Shown piece by piece: positions 49,807-62,804 of a stretch of DNA of 64,000 nucleotides (position 1 is its first letter; each line of letters starts with the position of its first letter). The stretch covers positions 26,952,015 through 27,016,014 of the forward strand of contig JABACO010000001.1 of assembly GCA_013339895.1 (NCBI GenBank). Reading direction: 5' to 3'. The stretch is from Ephydatia muelleri. Taxonomy: Eukaryota > Porifera > Demospongiae > Spongillida > Spongillidae. A program made the position numbers and the translations under genes. The notes beneath the pieces were generated by a model that saw nothing but the letters and a program-made list of their open reading frames with translations, was not told where the DNA came from and did no database searches.

Positions 49807-51164
49807 CGCATCGAAGCTGGGTATAGTATACATGTGCATAACCTTAGGTATGCTTTTTGAGCTAGTCATGTTTTTAAACGTGTACTACATGTACATGTAG
49901 TGTTGTGTGTGAGATATGGGGGTGTTGTCATGTACCATGGTATGGGAAGTGGCTGTGTTGTAGAGTGCAGGTAGACCTCCAGATTACATCAAGGGTCAGA
50001 TTGGTGGTTTTTGTACTACATAAACTTAACCAAGGGTGCAGACCTTACGATTTCTGTTAGATAAACTCATTCCAAAGGCAAGAAAGCTCAACTTTATAAT
50101 TAAAAAGATACATAGATCGCTTAAGCGACTGAAAAAATGCTGAAAAACGGTAATGTTTGAGTTGCTTCTTGTGATTAATTTGCGCGTCGACCCAGCCGGG
50201 TGCACTGTCAATTGAGCGCTCCATCTACATGTATGCACAAAGTCAAAACTGGTGTTCAAACATGTATGTGAAGTGTGATGTACATCGCCAAGAATTTCCT
50301 GTCATGAAGGAGCGACTGCCTCACCTTTTTATTCGCTGTTGTGTTCAGGTGGAGTTCTTATCTAGCCACAACTGTAAGGTCTGCACCCGTGGTAAGTTTA
50401 CACAACGCCCATATCAAAGCTAAAGAATAGTAGCTGAAGAGACACACTTAAGTCTGGCTTATACATGTAGCACAGCCACGTATATTCATTTGCGTATGCT
50501 ACGTCAGATTATTTACAAGCACGCGTACTAGTATTTATACGAGCACAGTTCATTGTCTGTTCAGGGTACCAGTACTAGTAGAAGCGGGCCAGGATTCAAC
50601 GTGCGTTGGCTGATCAAAGACAGGCTGACGCGCGGCTACAAAGCTCAGTTGCCACCTTAAGTCGACTTACATGTAGAAGTATTTCCGCAAATGGGTTATG
50701 AGTGGAGGCCGATCTGAGATCTCGTCCACAAGCGTGCTTACATTAGTTAACTAGTTCATGACGTAACATGCTTACTGCATTACGTAATGACCGAGACCGC
50801 AAGTACTAATTACTTTTTCTTTGACAATTTTTAGCCATATTTCTTTCAGTGCAAATGCCATAAAATTTCTGTATCCAGTGATACAATCGGAAATTATTTT
50901 CGACTTTTAAAAATGCATAGATGTCTCTCGGAATTTCAGGATATGCTGTAATGCAGTTATACGAGCAAAGTGCACTGCTGATTCCATAGCAACATCTGCC
51001 AGCAGTCAGTGCTCATGCTGTAAGGATACCTCAGTGTGTGCCCCAGATTGGAGTCTATGAGGCCAGAAATAACAAGCAGAAAAAGAAAACATAAAGAAAA
51101 AAGGTTACACTACAGTGTACTCATGGTTTTTACTCATAATTATATATGCATACAAGTGACAATA

Positions 51165-51393
51165 CCCACGCTTGAAATGTTACAAAAATGCATCGCGTTT
51201 GAATCGCTATAACTTCCCCAACAGATAACGCTATCGAATTCCTATTTTCAACACTTCATACTACACCATTTCACTATGAAGTGTTGAAAATAGGAGGTGG
51301 ATAGCGTTATCCGTTGGGAAGTTATAGCGATTCAAACGCGATGCATTTTTATAACATTTTAACCGTGGGGCAATTTTCGCGGAAACTGTCCCA
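51165..51393. mobile_element. Hairpin MITE, left-truncated copy
   Basis: Same family as 48851-49102; the right terminus CTGTCCCA followed by TA is present, while the left terminus is missing and starts inside the arm at TTGAAATGTTACAAAAATGC. The loop segment is in the opposite orientation to copy 1. Confidence 0.85.
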
Positions 51394-51398
51394 TATTT

Positions 51399-51608
51399 AA
51401 TAAACGCCTTGCAGACCGGCTAGCTTCCAAATGGAACTCATCCTACAGTCAAACCATTGGATGGTTGCGATGCCGTCTGTCCTTTTCTCTCCTCCGCTCA
51501 TCCATCTTATGCATCAGAGGAGCTCGTTCATCAAAGGGGCGTGTACCTTGCAGTGTCCCTCTCCCAGTAGAGCTAGTGCATAGTGAATCTAGGTTCACTC
51601 TGGACTAG
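51399..51608 (+). pseudogene. LINE C-terminal fragment (second family)
   Basis: The frame reads NKRLADRLASKWNSSYSQTI, then GWLRCRLSFSLLRSSILCIR to a stop at 51606-51608. This is the characteristic end of a reverse-transcriptase protein from another non-LTR family (W.R.RL.F.LLRS...R). It begins directly after the MITE terminus, so the element was interrupted or transported with it. Confidence 0.75.
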
Positions 51609-52392
51609 AAGGCATCTAGTTGATCAATATCATTTAACTTCATCATTTAACTCGTATTGCATGTGCATTTGCTGTATATCGAATATTTATTCATAGAAAT
51701 AAATAAATAAATTGTGAGCGGGCTACCACTTCGCTACATAAAAAATCGGCCCTATTCAAAGCGTTGGTACAACGCAAAGAAAATATGCCCCTGAACACCC
51801 TAAGCGGAAACACATACTAACAACTCTTATTCCAAAACGAGTTTTTAAAGTTGGCCGCGCAGATTTCCGCATAGTGACTCGGACAACTCAAAATAACGTC
51901 TCAGCCCTCTCTTATCGCGTGTGTAAATCCAACAAAGATAATATTTATACCTATTTAGTCTTCGAAGGATGCCTAACCAAAATATCTACTCCCCCTGGCT
52001 TACCTTGTACGGATAAGGAAGGATAAGCCACATTCCGCGGTAAGTAGGATACACTTCCCCTTCTCCATGCAGGAGGTGGGGACGAGACCTAATGCTCATC
52101 TTTTCAATGGAATGAAACACCCGTGGTGGGATGTTGCTTACAAAGCGCATCGTCTTGTGGTTGCCGGTAAAGTGTCATGGCTTGCTAATTGGATACATCA
52201 ATTATTCTTATTCACATAGCAATGACATCATCTTCCACCTTCTCAGAAACTATGAATCAACAATGGATCAACCAAAGAGGTCGAGAATCATGACTATTAC
52301 TAACCAGCTACTGAACTACTGAAAAGGCAGCGGTACCACACCTATCGCGCGCGAGTGAACCAAACCTACTCAACTGCCGATAGAAACAAAGC

Positions 52393-52638
52393 GAGTTGAT
52401 TCCCGCGAGCTGGATCTCGCGAGTTGGATCTCGCGAGTTGGATCCCGCGAGTTGGATTCCCGCGAGTTGGATCCCGCGAGTTGGATTCCCGCGAGTTGGA
52501 TCCCGCGAGTTGAATTCCCGCGAGTTGGTCCCGCGAGTTGAATCCCCGTGTTGGTCCCGCGAGTTGGATCCCGCGAGTTGGATCCCGCGAGTTGGATTCC
52601 CGCGAGTTGGATTCCCGCGAGTTGGATACCCGCGAGTT
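52393..52638. repeat. Minisatellite, unit TTGGATCCCGCGAG (14-16 bp)
   Basis: Alternating 14- and 16-base units with GGATCC and CGCGAG motifs. Both strands give open Ser/Arg/Asn frames, explained by the repeat. Confidence 0.93.
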
Positions 52639-53589
52639 TAGAGGACAAGACTTCACAAAAAGTCACTATTGAACTGGATCCAAAGCTGTGAGACGGCTAG
52701 GATTGGATCGGCTAGGGGCTCCTGAGCGCGGTAGATGCGTACCATTAAACCACTAGCAGGTACGTTGTACTGAATAATGTGTGATGTACGTGTAGGCACT
52801 CCTATCTTGGCGAAAGATAGTGAGTTACAAATGATATGGATCGTGCGGTTTCGTTTCCGCTATGCGATGCTTACATGTACGTCAGCAAGCCTGGGTACGA
52901 GACAACCCCCTTTCCACCACTGCACACGCCCGAGGATACACATCATACGTATTGCAGACATTAATAGTATCTCTGGCAGTAAGGGTTGCTCGATTGCAGA
53001 ATCAGGCCACTGCTCCTTCGCGCATCGTGCAATGGTCGTGCCACCGAAAGGGGTTGTTTGCGTCATCGCAAGAAGGTTTCTGGTTCGCTAACTCACTCGC
53101 CGCCATGTTTATGCGTGTCCTAACTATCATTCCATCACTACACGCATTTATTATTAATCGTTGACGATTCGATATCGCGATATGCCTATGCTTTAGTACT
53201 GTGGTTGTCCTACGGTACAGCGAATACAAAGTAATGTTAGGGTGCGTTCCCCTTATATAAATATTATACATGTACTGTAACGAGATGCAGAAAGTACTGG
53301 TTTGCTTTGTTATGAAATTTGTTGATGTTAAAAATCATTGCATATATAAAATACCATGAAATTATCTGCTTATGATGTTACTGTATGTGTGTGTATGTGT
53401 GTATGTGTATGTGTATGTGTGCATGTGTGGTGTGTGTGTGCGTGTGCATGCATGCATGTGTGTGCGTGCACGTTTGTGTATGCATGACAATGAAACAAGT
53501 GTGATTGAGTGTATAAGGAGAATGTCAAAGCCTGGCATACATGTCTAAACATAAATGTAGGTCGTAACATTTTCCTTTTATATGAAAAA

Positions 53590-54105
53590 TGAGGAGCAGT
53601 AAGAGGAGGGGGGTAGTAGGAAGTACAGGAAGAGGAGGAGGATGAGTAAAACAAAGTAGGAGGAGTAGGGAAGGGGAGAAGGATGATAATGGGAGGAGGG
53701 GGAGGAGTAGGTGGGAGGGGAGGATGAGGGAAAGGAGGAGGCAAGGAGAAGGAGGGCTTGGGGAGGAGGAGGAGGGAGGGAGGAAATGGAGAGGAGGAGG
53801 AGGAGGAGGAGATGAGGAGAAGGGGAGGAGGGAGGAAGAGATGGCAGAGGAGAATGAGGAAGTGAATGGGGAAGGGGAAGGAGAATGATAAGGAGGAGGA
53901 GGAGTGGGGGAGGAGGAGGAGAAAGAGGAGGGGGAGGAAGAGGAGGAGGGGGAGGAAGAGGAGGAGGAGGGGGGAGGAGAAAGAGGAGGGGGAGGAAGAG
54001 GAGGAATAGGAGGAGGAGGGGGAGTAGTTTGACAAGCGGAAGGAGAATGATAAGGAAGAGGAGAAGGGGGAGGAGGAGAGGGAGGGGGACTAGGAATAGG
54101 AATAC
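53590..54105. repeat. Polypurine tract (GGA/GAG)n
   Basis: About 500 bases almost without pyrimidines on the plus strand, between a (TG)n region (53380-53470) and a (CA)n region (54262-54422). Expected to favour triplex or slipped structures. Confidence 0.9.
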
Positions 54106-54261
54106 ATAGATTTTTGTCTAAAGCTGCCTATTTTGCATGCCGTTGCCTATTTTGACAGGGGACAACCAGTTCATCATCCTGTTGTGTTTTGTATTGACCT
54201 TCATTATATGAGGACCAATCATGTATGGAATTCAATACCTTCCTATATGCACAACAGACAT

Positions 54262-54422
54262 GCACACACACACATACACACACACAGCACCACACACATA
54301 CACACACACAAACACACCCAAACACAAACACACCCACAAAACACCACACAAACACAAACACACCCACAAACACACACACAAACACAAACACACCCACAAA
54401 CACACAACACACAACACACACA
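54262..54422. repeat. (CA)-rich repeat with CCCAAACA interruptions
   Basis: CACACCCACAAACACACACA-type units; open frames are artefacts. Confidence 0.9.
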
Positions 54423-54804
54423 ACCTCCTTTGAGTAGATACAATATGAAGTTAACATCCGTCTACGGACCTACTCCATCACTGGTTAGGGCAAGAGCAAG
54501 AGCACAGTATTTATTTTAAAAACATCATTATGACGTGATGTACAACGCCCGAACAGTATCATTTCATGTAGGCCTACTGTTAGAGCACAAATGGCAGCGC
54601 TTGTGAGAAAACAGGCAAAACATATAACAGCGACCGATGGTCGGGGGTGTGGCAAAGGGTAGATGTTAACACAAAACCCAAAACCCTGAGAGAAAACACA
54701 ATCGCGATTCGTAACGATCAAGACGCTAAGCTTGTTCCTTTCATACTTAGTTGCTTAATACGCAACCGAACGTACCTTCATTTTGACAATAATCACGTGA
54801 ATCA

Positions 54805-55107
54805 ATGTTGGTGAGTACTAATTTAATACTCTGTGCAATTCGTCGGTGTAGTATTGTGTAATTGTTATTGCCTTTAAGTTTAACCCTTGAGAACATTCTT
54901 ATCGGAGGTACTTTTAAAAGCTACCGCTGAGCAGAGGAAGCAGATCATTTGGAGGCTGGCATACTACCTTACGGATGGACGGAGGCGCGAACTGATGTTA
55001 TTTGTGTGCCTATGGCTGTGTGATTCTTATCGCTGCTCTAAGCTGATATTGATTCCTAAACAGGCTGTCATTGGGTCACCAGCGCGGGTATTCCAGTACT
55101 TCACAGT
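54805..55107 (+). repeat. Candidate 5' LTR
   Basis: Runs from TGTTGGTGAGTACT to AGTACTTCACA, with partly inverted ends, and is followed at once by GTGGCGACGAGGGT, a phrase typical of the primer-binding region of Ty3/gypsy elements, and then a Gag-like start. No 3' LTR is seen to confirm it. Confidence 0.4.
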
Positions 55108-55127
55108 GGCGACGAGGGTAAAAGTTC

Positions 55128-55415
55128 ATGGCTCTCCTGGGTACAGTAGGGCCTTTTGACCCGGCGGTGGACGATTGGGTGGTCTATTGCCTTATGGATT
55201 TGAAGGATACATACACCTTATTCCCAGTGCAGGACCCATCCAGGAAACCTGTTACCTTACGTGTCTTGCTGAATGACTCTCCCTTAGAGATGGAAGTGGA
55301 CACTGGGGCTGCAGCATCCGTCATTAGCGAGAAAACCTACTGGGCACTGTGGCCAAAGCAGAGACGCCCACAACTGCAGGACACATATATCCTTCTGCGG
55401 ACGTATACGGCGAGC
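55128..55415 (+). pseudogene. Ty3/gypsy Gag start fused to aspartic protease (internal deletion), cut by gap
   Basis: ATG at 55128 gives MALLGTVGPFDPAVDDW, the usual opening of a gypsy Gag, then within about 30 residues TLRVLLNDSPLEMEVDTGAA and SVIS, the retropepsin active-site motif (DTGA). In complete elements several hundred residues of capsid and zinc knuckle separate these, so most of gag is missing. The frame enters the assembly gap. Confidence 0.75.
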
Positions 55416-55515
55416 NNNNNNNNNNNNNNNNNNNNNNNNNNNNNNNNNNNNNNNNNNNNNNNNNNNNNNNNNNNNNNNNNNNNNNNNNNNNNNNNNNNNN
55501 NNNNNNNNNNNNNNN
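55416..55515. other. Assembly gap (100 N)
   Basis: Exactly 100 N, a conventional scaffold gap of unknown true size. Sequence after it does not obviously continue the retroelement. Confidence 1.
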
Positions 55516-55724
55516 TGTTGTTGATATGTTCACAGGTTCGCATCCATATAAAAGTAATTTCATGTGTGCAGCACTCCAGTCATAGCCTTGACTACGGCTC
55601 AGTTGACCAACTCCTTCCCCTATTAGATGATGGGTTGCTAGTTGGCCAGGTGGCTAAGAAGGGCAGCACCAGGCGACAGGTCTCAGTTCTCAGCTCCTGG
55701 ATGGAAGCCTGAAACATATTGCAT

Positions 55725-55906
55725 TCAGATTGCTCCCAAACTGCTCTTGAGCTGGTGAAGTGCCAACACATCATCTGCCAGCTCTTCGCACCCGATGGCA
55801 GCAGCCTTGAGGTATGACAGCTCTTTTGGCAGGCCGCAGCTATGGACAAGCTGCATAACCTCCTCTGGGATGTGTTGAAGGAGGACGTGCTGGTGTGGTG
55901 TGTCAC
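55725..55906 (-). CDS. Unrecognised short frame, protein-like
   Basis: The minus strand reads EEVMQLVHSCGLPKELSYLK followed by AAAIGCEELADDVLALHQ, alpha-helical in character, before a stop at 55725. No splice sites or domain are recognised. It could be an exon or a mobile-element remnant. Confidence 0.2.
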
Positions 55907-56094
55907 ACATCAGCCCTTTCATGCATGGCAACAGCCAGTTCCAAGCAGGCTCACCACCACACCAGCAGGCACTACTCCACCATCTGGTGCACACAGAGCG
56001 AGCCACCCACAGGTGCTGGGTCCCAGGCTGTGTTGGAGAGCACTCTGCCAAGGCCTGGCCATGTGCTGCACCAGTGGCCCCGTGATCTCCAGTG

Positions 56095-57435
56095 AGTTCA
56101 CACCACTCTATGACCAGTTAAGTCACACCACTCTACGACCAGCGATCTACGACTAGCGAACTCACACCACTCTACAAACAGCGAGCACACACCATTCTAC
56201 GATTAGCAAGCTCACACCACTCTACAAACAGCGAGCTCACACCACTCTACGGCCAAGCGAGCTCACATCACTCTACGACCAGTGAGCTCACACCACTCTA
56301 CGACCAGCGAGCTCACACCACTCTACGACCAGCGAGCTCACATCACTCTACGACCAGTGAGCTCACACCACTCTACAACCAGTGAGCTCACACCACTCTA
56401 CGACCAGCGAGCTCACACCACTCTACAACCAGCGAGCTCATACCACTCTACAATGAGCGAGCTCACACTACTCTACGAACAGCGAGCTCACACGACTCTA
56501 CGACCAGTGAAACTCACACCTCTCTACGCACCAGCGAGCTCACACCACTCTATGACCAACGAGCTCACACCACTCTATGACCAGCGAGCTCACACCACTC
56601 TACAACTAGCAAGCTCACACCACTCTACAAACAGCGAGCTCACACCACTCTACGACCAGCGAGCTCATACCACTCTACAATGAGCGAGCTCACACCACTC
56701 TACGACCAGTTAGCTCACATCACTCTATGAACAGCGAGCTCACACGACTCTACGACCAGTGAAACTCACACCACTCTACGACCAGCGAGCTCACACCACT
56801 CTATGACCAGCGAGCTCACACCACTCTACGATCAGCGATCTCACACCACTCTACGACCAGCGATCTACGACAAGCGAACTCACACCACTCTACAAACAGC
56901 GAGCTCACACCATTCTACGACTAGCAAGCTCACACCACTCTATAAACAGCGAGCTCACACCACTCTACGACCAGCGAGCTCACACCACTCTACGACCAGC
57001 GAGCTCACACCACTCTACGACCAGTGAGCTCACACCACTCTACGACCAGCGAGCTCACACCACTCTACGACCAGCGAGCTCATACACTCTACAATGAGCG
57101 AGCTCACACCACTCTACGACCAGCGAGCTCACACCACTCTACAACCAGCGAGCTCACACCACTCTATGACCAGTGAGCTCACATCACTCTATGACCAGTG
57201 GAACTCACACCACTCTATGACCAGCGAGCTCACACCACTCTATGACCAGCAAGCTCACACCACTCTACGACCAGCGAGCTCACACCACTCTATGACCAGT
57301 GGAACTCACACCACTCTATGACCAGCGAGCTCACACCACTCTATGACCAGCGAGCTCACACCACTCTATGACCAGCGAGCTCACACCATTGTACGACCAG
57401 TGAGCTCACACTACTCTACAACTCACACCACTCTA
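56095..57435. repeat. 25-bp satellite array, unit GAGCTCACACCACTCTACG + ACCAGC
   Basis: More than fifty units over 1.3 kb with point variants (TATG, CAACC, AATGAG). Because 25 is not a multiple of three, the 75-base superperiod gives open frames that repeat HTTLRP, SSHHSTT and ELTPLYDQ, all explained by the array. Confidence 0.97.
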
Positions 57436-57439
57436 TGAC

Positions 57440-59090
57440 ACTCTAACTTTAACCACAACTTACGCCTTCACCCTGACAAGGCCTGGGTTACCTGGCTGCT
57501 AGACGGTATTGGCATACACTGACTCTGTTTCTCCGCTTAAATCATGCAACCTATCCACAGCATACACAAATCCACACACATACACACACACACACACACT
57601 ACACTTACACATCTATACATGTGGCACAAACAATAACACTCTAATGATGGTACACTGAATGTGTTCTCTGCACATGTATTCTTGATCTATTCTATTGAAC
57701 AGCTCATGCGGGACATACATGTAGGTATACATCACGTACACTGTAGTGTCCCATAGGACTGGTCCTTTGTACATACATCATATCCCAATAGGACTGCTTG
57801 AGACAATTAAAGAGAATAGAGGACAAATCATAAGGGATTCCATGGGTCAGCATGTAAGAGGGTTTTTTGTTTTCTTAGAGGTGCAGAGTTGGATAATGAA
57901 TATTAAACTTTAACTTGCTACTTATGTCTGTGTAAACCTACCACTGGCCCTGACCTACCACAATCTGCAGGATAGGGTAGCTGCAATAAAATTCATTGCC
58001 ACAGGCCATGCAGGAACAACACAGCCCATGCAGGACCATCACCCTTCAAAAAATTAATAATAATAAACTTTACATGCGTGGTGCACCATAAAGAGGCAGC
58101 ACACAGTGTTGCATGTCACACTAGTTTTATGCAGGGAATGAAGTGAGTGTTCAAGTACTCCTAGAAGGGTATAGCAAGAGCGGAATGGGAAGCACAATAC
58201 TGTGTACTAATTGTGAGAAGGCTAGGCCAGGAACAGTGGAGTGCAATAACACTCGTTGAATTCCCTGCATTCAAACTTATTTACTAGTGATGCAACATTG
58301 TACTGTTGGCCTGTAAGGTTAGACTGTTACCTTTGGCAATGAATATTATTGTACCTACCTATCATTGCAGATTGTGGTGGGGGTCAGGGCCTGTGGTACA
58401 GACATACCTTAGCAAGCTAGTAAACAATTTCATTATACTGCTGTTGCCAGACTCCCAAACGCTTTTACAGGTGAAACATAGAGTGCTTGGTGGTGAGTGT
58501 AACTGAGGGAAAAAGTATACTTTTAGAGAAGAGTACAAGCAACAATGCAGAGGAAAACCACAGTGAGTACGAAAGCAGGGTACAGAAATTGAGAATAGAA
58601 TCAGTTGCCTCTTAATCTGTTCATCGAATAGAACGCTGTGCACAGGAAACGTTCAGAGAGGCAGACCTTACACTTGAATCTATTTGGATGTACCATAATT
58701 ATTAGAGTGTGTTATAATGTTGCCATATGTGTCACGGTGCAAAAGTGTTGTGTTTATATATGTGTGTGTGTGTGTGTTTGTGTGTGTGTGTGCAAGTGAT
58801 GTGCTCAAGAATTGTACAGTGCTATTTGCACAACGTATACACATGCATAAGGGTGTGTGAACCAGTATGAGGGCATGTTCACGCACTCCATATGGTGCGG
58901 GCAAAAAGTGACTTGAAGTCAGCATAAGCAGCAATAGTTGAGGCATAAAGAATGATGAGAAGTTGAGCAAGGGTTATGCAGAATAAGAAAGCTTTATTAC
59001 ACACTTCTCTACTAGAGAAAGATTATGTGAGTGCATAGGAATATATAGGCATGTTGTGGTAAATATAGTATTATTCTTTGCACATGCATT
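57440..59090. other. No supported gene
   Basis: Mixed low-copy DNA with short CA/TG runs (57580-57600, 58758-58793). Phrases like CATAGGACTGGTCCTTTGTA at 57750 are inverted relatives of the minisatellite at 59.1 kb. No coding frame has recognisable character. Confidence 0.5.
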
Positions 59091-59094
59091 GTAT

Positions 59095-59340
59095 GCAAGC
59101 GCAAAGGACCAATCCAATGGGACACAAAGGATCAATATACAGGGACAAAATGTACATACAAAGGACCAATCATATGAGCCTATGGGGACACAATGCATGT
59201 ACAAAAGAACAATCCTATAGGGACACGAGGTACCTGTGTGTACAAAGGACCAACCCTACGGGGATCGGATGCACAAATAGAGGACCAGATCCTATGAGCA
59301 AACGATGCACGTACAGTCATCCAATCCTATGGGACGCTGC
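59095..59340. repeat. Minisatellite, ACAAAGGACCAATCCTATGG units
   Basis: Units of about 35-40 bases with the core GGACCAATCCTATGGGGACA, diverged from one another. Confidence 0.75.
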
Positions 59341-59639
59341 ATGTAGCTACACATACTTATGTACATGTGAGAGCTCTATGTCAGGTACGAAGAACCATTT
59401 ATATGGGAAACCCAGCCTGCACAAAGAGGAGTTGTTATAAGGAATGCTTCGGCAACAATGGAGGGGAAAAACTAAGAGAGTGGTACAGAAGCTCAGTACA
59501 TAAACCCACTCGAAAATGCACACAGTTAAATAGAATAGATCCCGTGCATGTGACAAAGTGTGGTGTTAAAGTGTGTCATCTGACTGGTTTATTGTGTGCC
59601 ACATGTACTGTACGTGAGTGTTGTGCATAAGAATATGCC

Positions 59640-62115
59640 ATACGATGGTGTACAGATTAAAATTCAAGTGTGTGCACAAGTGCAGGAGACTGTGTGAGCC
59701 AGCATGGGTGCATGTTCATGTATTATGCGTGAGCTGAAAATTGTAAATACAACCGATGTCATTGCAAGCGTAGCTGAGTGAGCGTGACAAGAATTTTAGC
59801 ATGGGCTATACTAATAGCAAGTTGGAAGCTTTATTACACAACTAGAGGATGATGCAAGTGCGTAGCAAATAGCCTTACTCACGCCGTGTTGAATACTGCC
59901 ACCCCGCGACGTGGGAGGCGCAAGAATACTGCAACGATTCATTCAGATCCATCAATTTGGTACGATCGTTTTGCGAAGCGAGAAGCGTTCTTCCTTTAAT
60001 TCACCGGTATAAACTCGCTGCCTGGGTGAGGTAAAATTGTTGCGAACGGTTAGCTTAGTTTTAGGCAGAGAATGTGGGCGGAACAAAGAAGTTATCGAAA
60101 TTTATTGTGGATTGGGAGAATGGAACGCCGGTTGCATACAATAATGGCGCTCATCGAGCAGGAAATGTGCATTAACTTTGCACAGCAGTATCTCCGTAAC
60201 GGATAACATAAAATTAGCGAACTGAAAAAATCAATAGCGACAGGACCCCTCTACATACACACTGAATTTGAAACGAATTGGACGCTCCTACCTGAAGATG
60301 TGGCAGTTTCGAACCCCATGGGTAATCAGGTCTCATAACGTCGGCAAGGAGCTTGTGTAAGACACGAAAATATAGATCTACATACAGAAATGGTGTGCTA
60401 TGAAGTGTTGAAAATAGAAAGTCGATAGCATTTACAGTTCGGAAGTTATAGCGATTTAAACGTAAGGCATTTTTATAACATTTTATAATATGGGATCGTT
60501 TCCGCGAAAAGGGACCTAGTGCATATTATAAAATTTATTATTATACCAATACAGATTATAAAATCATGCACAAAAACTATTCAACTTTGTCTCTTTCTAC
60601 CATGTCCTTAAAGTGGCATCCTTTGTGCAGGTTCACCAGGCAAGGGCTCGAACATTTGAATAATAAAAATTGCCAACTTGCAAACAGAGAGTAGGATATG
60701 ACTTGCAAACAGAGAGTAGGATACCAAATCTAAGCTGAATAACCAAACAATGCATCACTACACATGTAAAATAGCTACCTGTGCCACAATAACTCGATAC
60801 TGCGAGTTTGCACACTGCGACAAGATAGTACGTATGAAGGTTCCTGCTGTGTCAGGGTGCATTTATCAAGTCATATCCAGAAATGGCCATACATACGCGG
60901 TCATCCTGTTTTTTTTTTTTTCAAACTTATATTCTAAAAATCGATTGATTATAATATGCATTTTCCATGAAAAAGACATTAAGCACCCTTCTACTAAAAT
61001 CAAGACATTTAAATTAATTTCAACCGCGCATAATTAGTCAAATTTATATTTAGAAGATGACGCAGATATTTAAATATCATGTCAATATCCATGACGTCTA
61101 CGACGAAACTTTGGCTCACGTGCACATGTAACATTGCTGGTATTATAATAGTAAAATAACGAAAGTCAATAATACAGCGTACCAAAGCTTCTGTGTGGTA
61201 CGCTCACGCATATGTGCATGGATTGAAAAGTCAGTTAGTTGATAAATACATCATCATACGCATGCCGATATGTGTGCACACAATATATCTGTTATGTCTC
61301 ATGGCAGTGTGCAATGAGATCTGTTCTATTAATTTATCTTTGTCTATACTTGAACCAGCTAGTAGCTCTAACCATGGATTATTAACTATTACAATCCTTG
61401 CTCGAACCCAGTGGGATATGCCTCATGTCATTCTGTTTGTCAGTAGCACTCGCGGTATTACTTTCAAAGTGGTTATATGTTTCAACGCTTATAATTATAT
61501 ACGTAAGTTCTATCAGTATACATGAAAAAGCTCGGCGATTTTTATATAGACTGGTAACCTCGGGCAACGCTCAGTTACAATTTCCACACTTTTTGTGTTC
61601 ATTTCATGCTCTAGTTAAGAGCAATACCGTGCATGCATGCATGCATTGCGATACATGCGGTTGATCCAATTATGCTGTCATAGTCTGCGATTAATTAATT
61701 ATGCATTATGCAAGACAATACGGTGCTAGATATCATGACTGCACCGCTGCAGTAATGAATGCAGTTTCACCATATATACACGTAGTCAAAACAGCTCTCA
61801 ATTGGATGCATGGTAAATGCATGATGAAGAGATAGAACTAACTTGCTGCCCATGCAGGTCTACCAATTGCACTGATGCATGGATGTGCATTCGCTGTTAT
61901 ACATAATCAATAGGCCTGCATACTTTTACTATCTGTGCGTGTAAATTGGTGCATGTATTCAATATATACATGATGCAATTGGTTGCATGCGTATCATATG
62001 CAGAAATCAGCTGTCACCAGGAAAGTGGTGGTGTTCAAAAAGACATCCTATAGCATGTGTTCCATTGCTAGTACATAGGGATAGTGTGGTTTGAATTTGT
62101 GTTGAATTTATAAGT
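59640..62115. other. No supported gene; repeat fragments only
   Basis: Contains the inverted partner (about 60165-60375) of the 45-kb repeat and a MITE fragment. The remainder is AT-rich with short open frames lacking features. Confidence 0.5.
60391..60519. mobile_element. Hairpin MITE, diverged one-arm copy
   Basis: CTATGAAGTGTTGAAAATAG to TTTCCGCGAAAAGGGACC matches one arm and the terminus of the 48.85-kb element, with more substitutions. Confidence 0.7.
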
Positions 62116-62118
62116 ACT

Positions 62119-62402
62119 AACAAGTAAATAAAAACATTCTCTAGGAGAAAGTTGGTGGGATATAGGATTTGATGGCAATTGGTGGTGTAAAAGGCAAGGA
62201 AACAAGGTCTTATCAGAAGGGAAAATGTAATAGTCCTATATTCAGCACATTTCTAGGGCATGTGTTGTTTCTGTGCTAAATATAGGACTATTACATTTTC
62301 CCTTCTGATAAGACCTTGTTTCCTTGCTTTTTACACCACCAATTGCCATCAAATCCTATATCCCACCAACTTTCTCCTAGAGAATGTTTTTATTTACTTG
62401 TT
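62119..62402. mobile_element. Fold-back element, arms about 135 bp
   Basis: AACAAGTAAATAAAAACATT at the left is mirrored at the right (ending ATTTACTTGTT). The arms are nearly perfect through TAGTCCTATATT, with a loop of about 15-20 bases near 62260. A solo arm lies at 6143-6235. Confidence 0.88.
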
Positions 62403-62804
62403 TCATTGATTTTTTTCTATGTACAACGGGTTGTGTGACGTCATGTGTGTGCCATTTGCTAAGACATGTAGAACTATGAACAAAGCTAAGCGATCCGATA
62501 TCAGAACTAAAGTTTTAGTTAAAGGCGGGATGCGTGTTTGAATCATTCGTGAAATCTTTCCTTGCAGTACTTAGACCGACCATTATCATTAGCGCATTTG
62601 GCATAATTATTTAATAACATTAACATTAGTAAGTTATACATATAGTCCGAATAATGGTTCACATTACGGTCTCGTCCTTCACCACCTCTTCCACGTCGCG
62701 CTCTTCCTTCTCTTACATATCCTCATACTCTATCTCTCCCATCTCGTCCTCTTCCACCTCGTCCTCTATCTCCTCGTCCTCGTCGTCTGCCATCTCGGCC
62801 TCAT

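Noticed and set aside
52366..52666. Arg/Ser/Asn repeat protein on either strand
   Set aside because: Follows from the TTGGATCCCGCGAG array; both strands are equally open.
52777..53271. Overlapping open frames of 68-104 codons on both strands
   Set aside because: No domain, no splice structure and no repeat family; similar lengths in opposite frames suggest chance.
53370..54109. 221-codon Ser/Pro/Leu frame and Gly/Arg frame
   Set aside because: Low-complexity polypurine/polypyrimidine DNA with no domain or splice support.
56282..57321. Open frames with HTTLRP and SSHHSTT repeats
   Set aside because: Read through a 25-bp satellite; the peptide period equals the 75-base superperiod.
58680..58970. 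Minus-strand 96-codon frame
   Set aside because: Half of it lies over a TG repeat and the remainder has no recognisable features.
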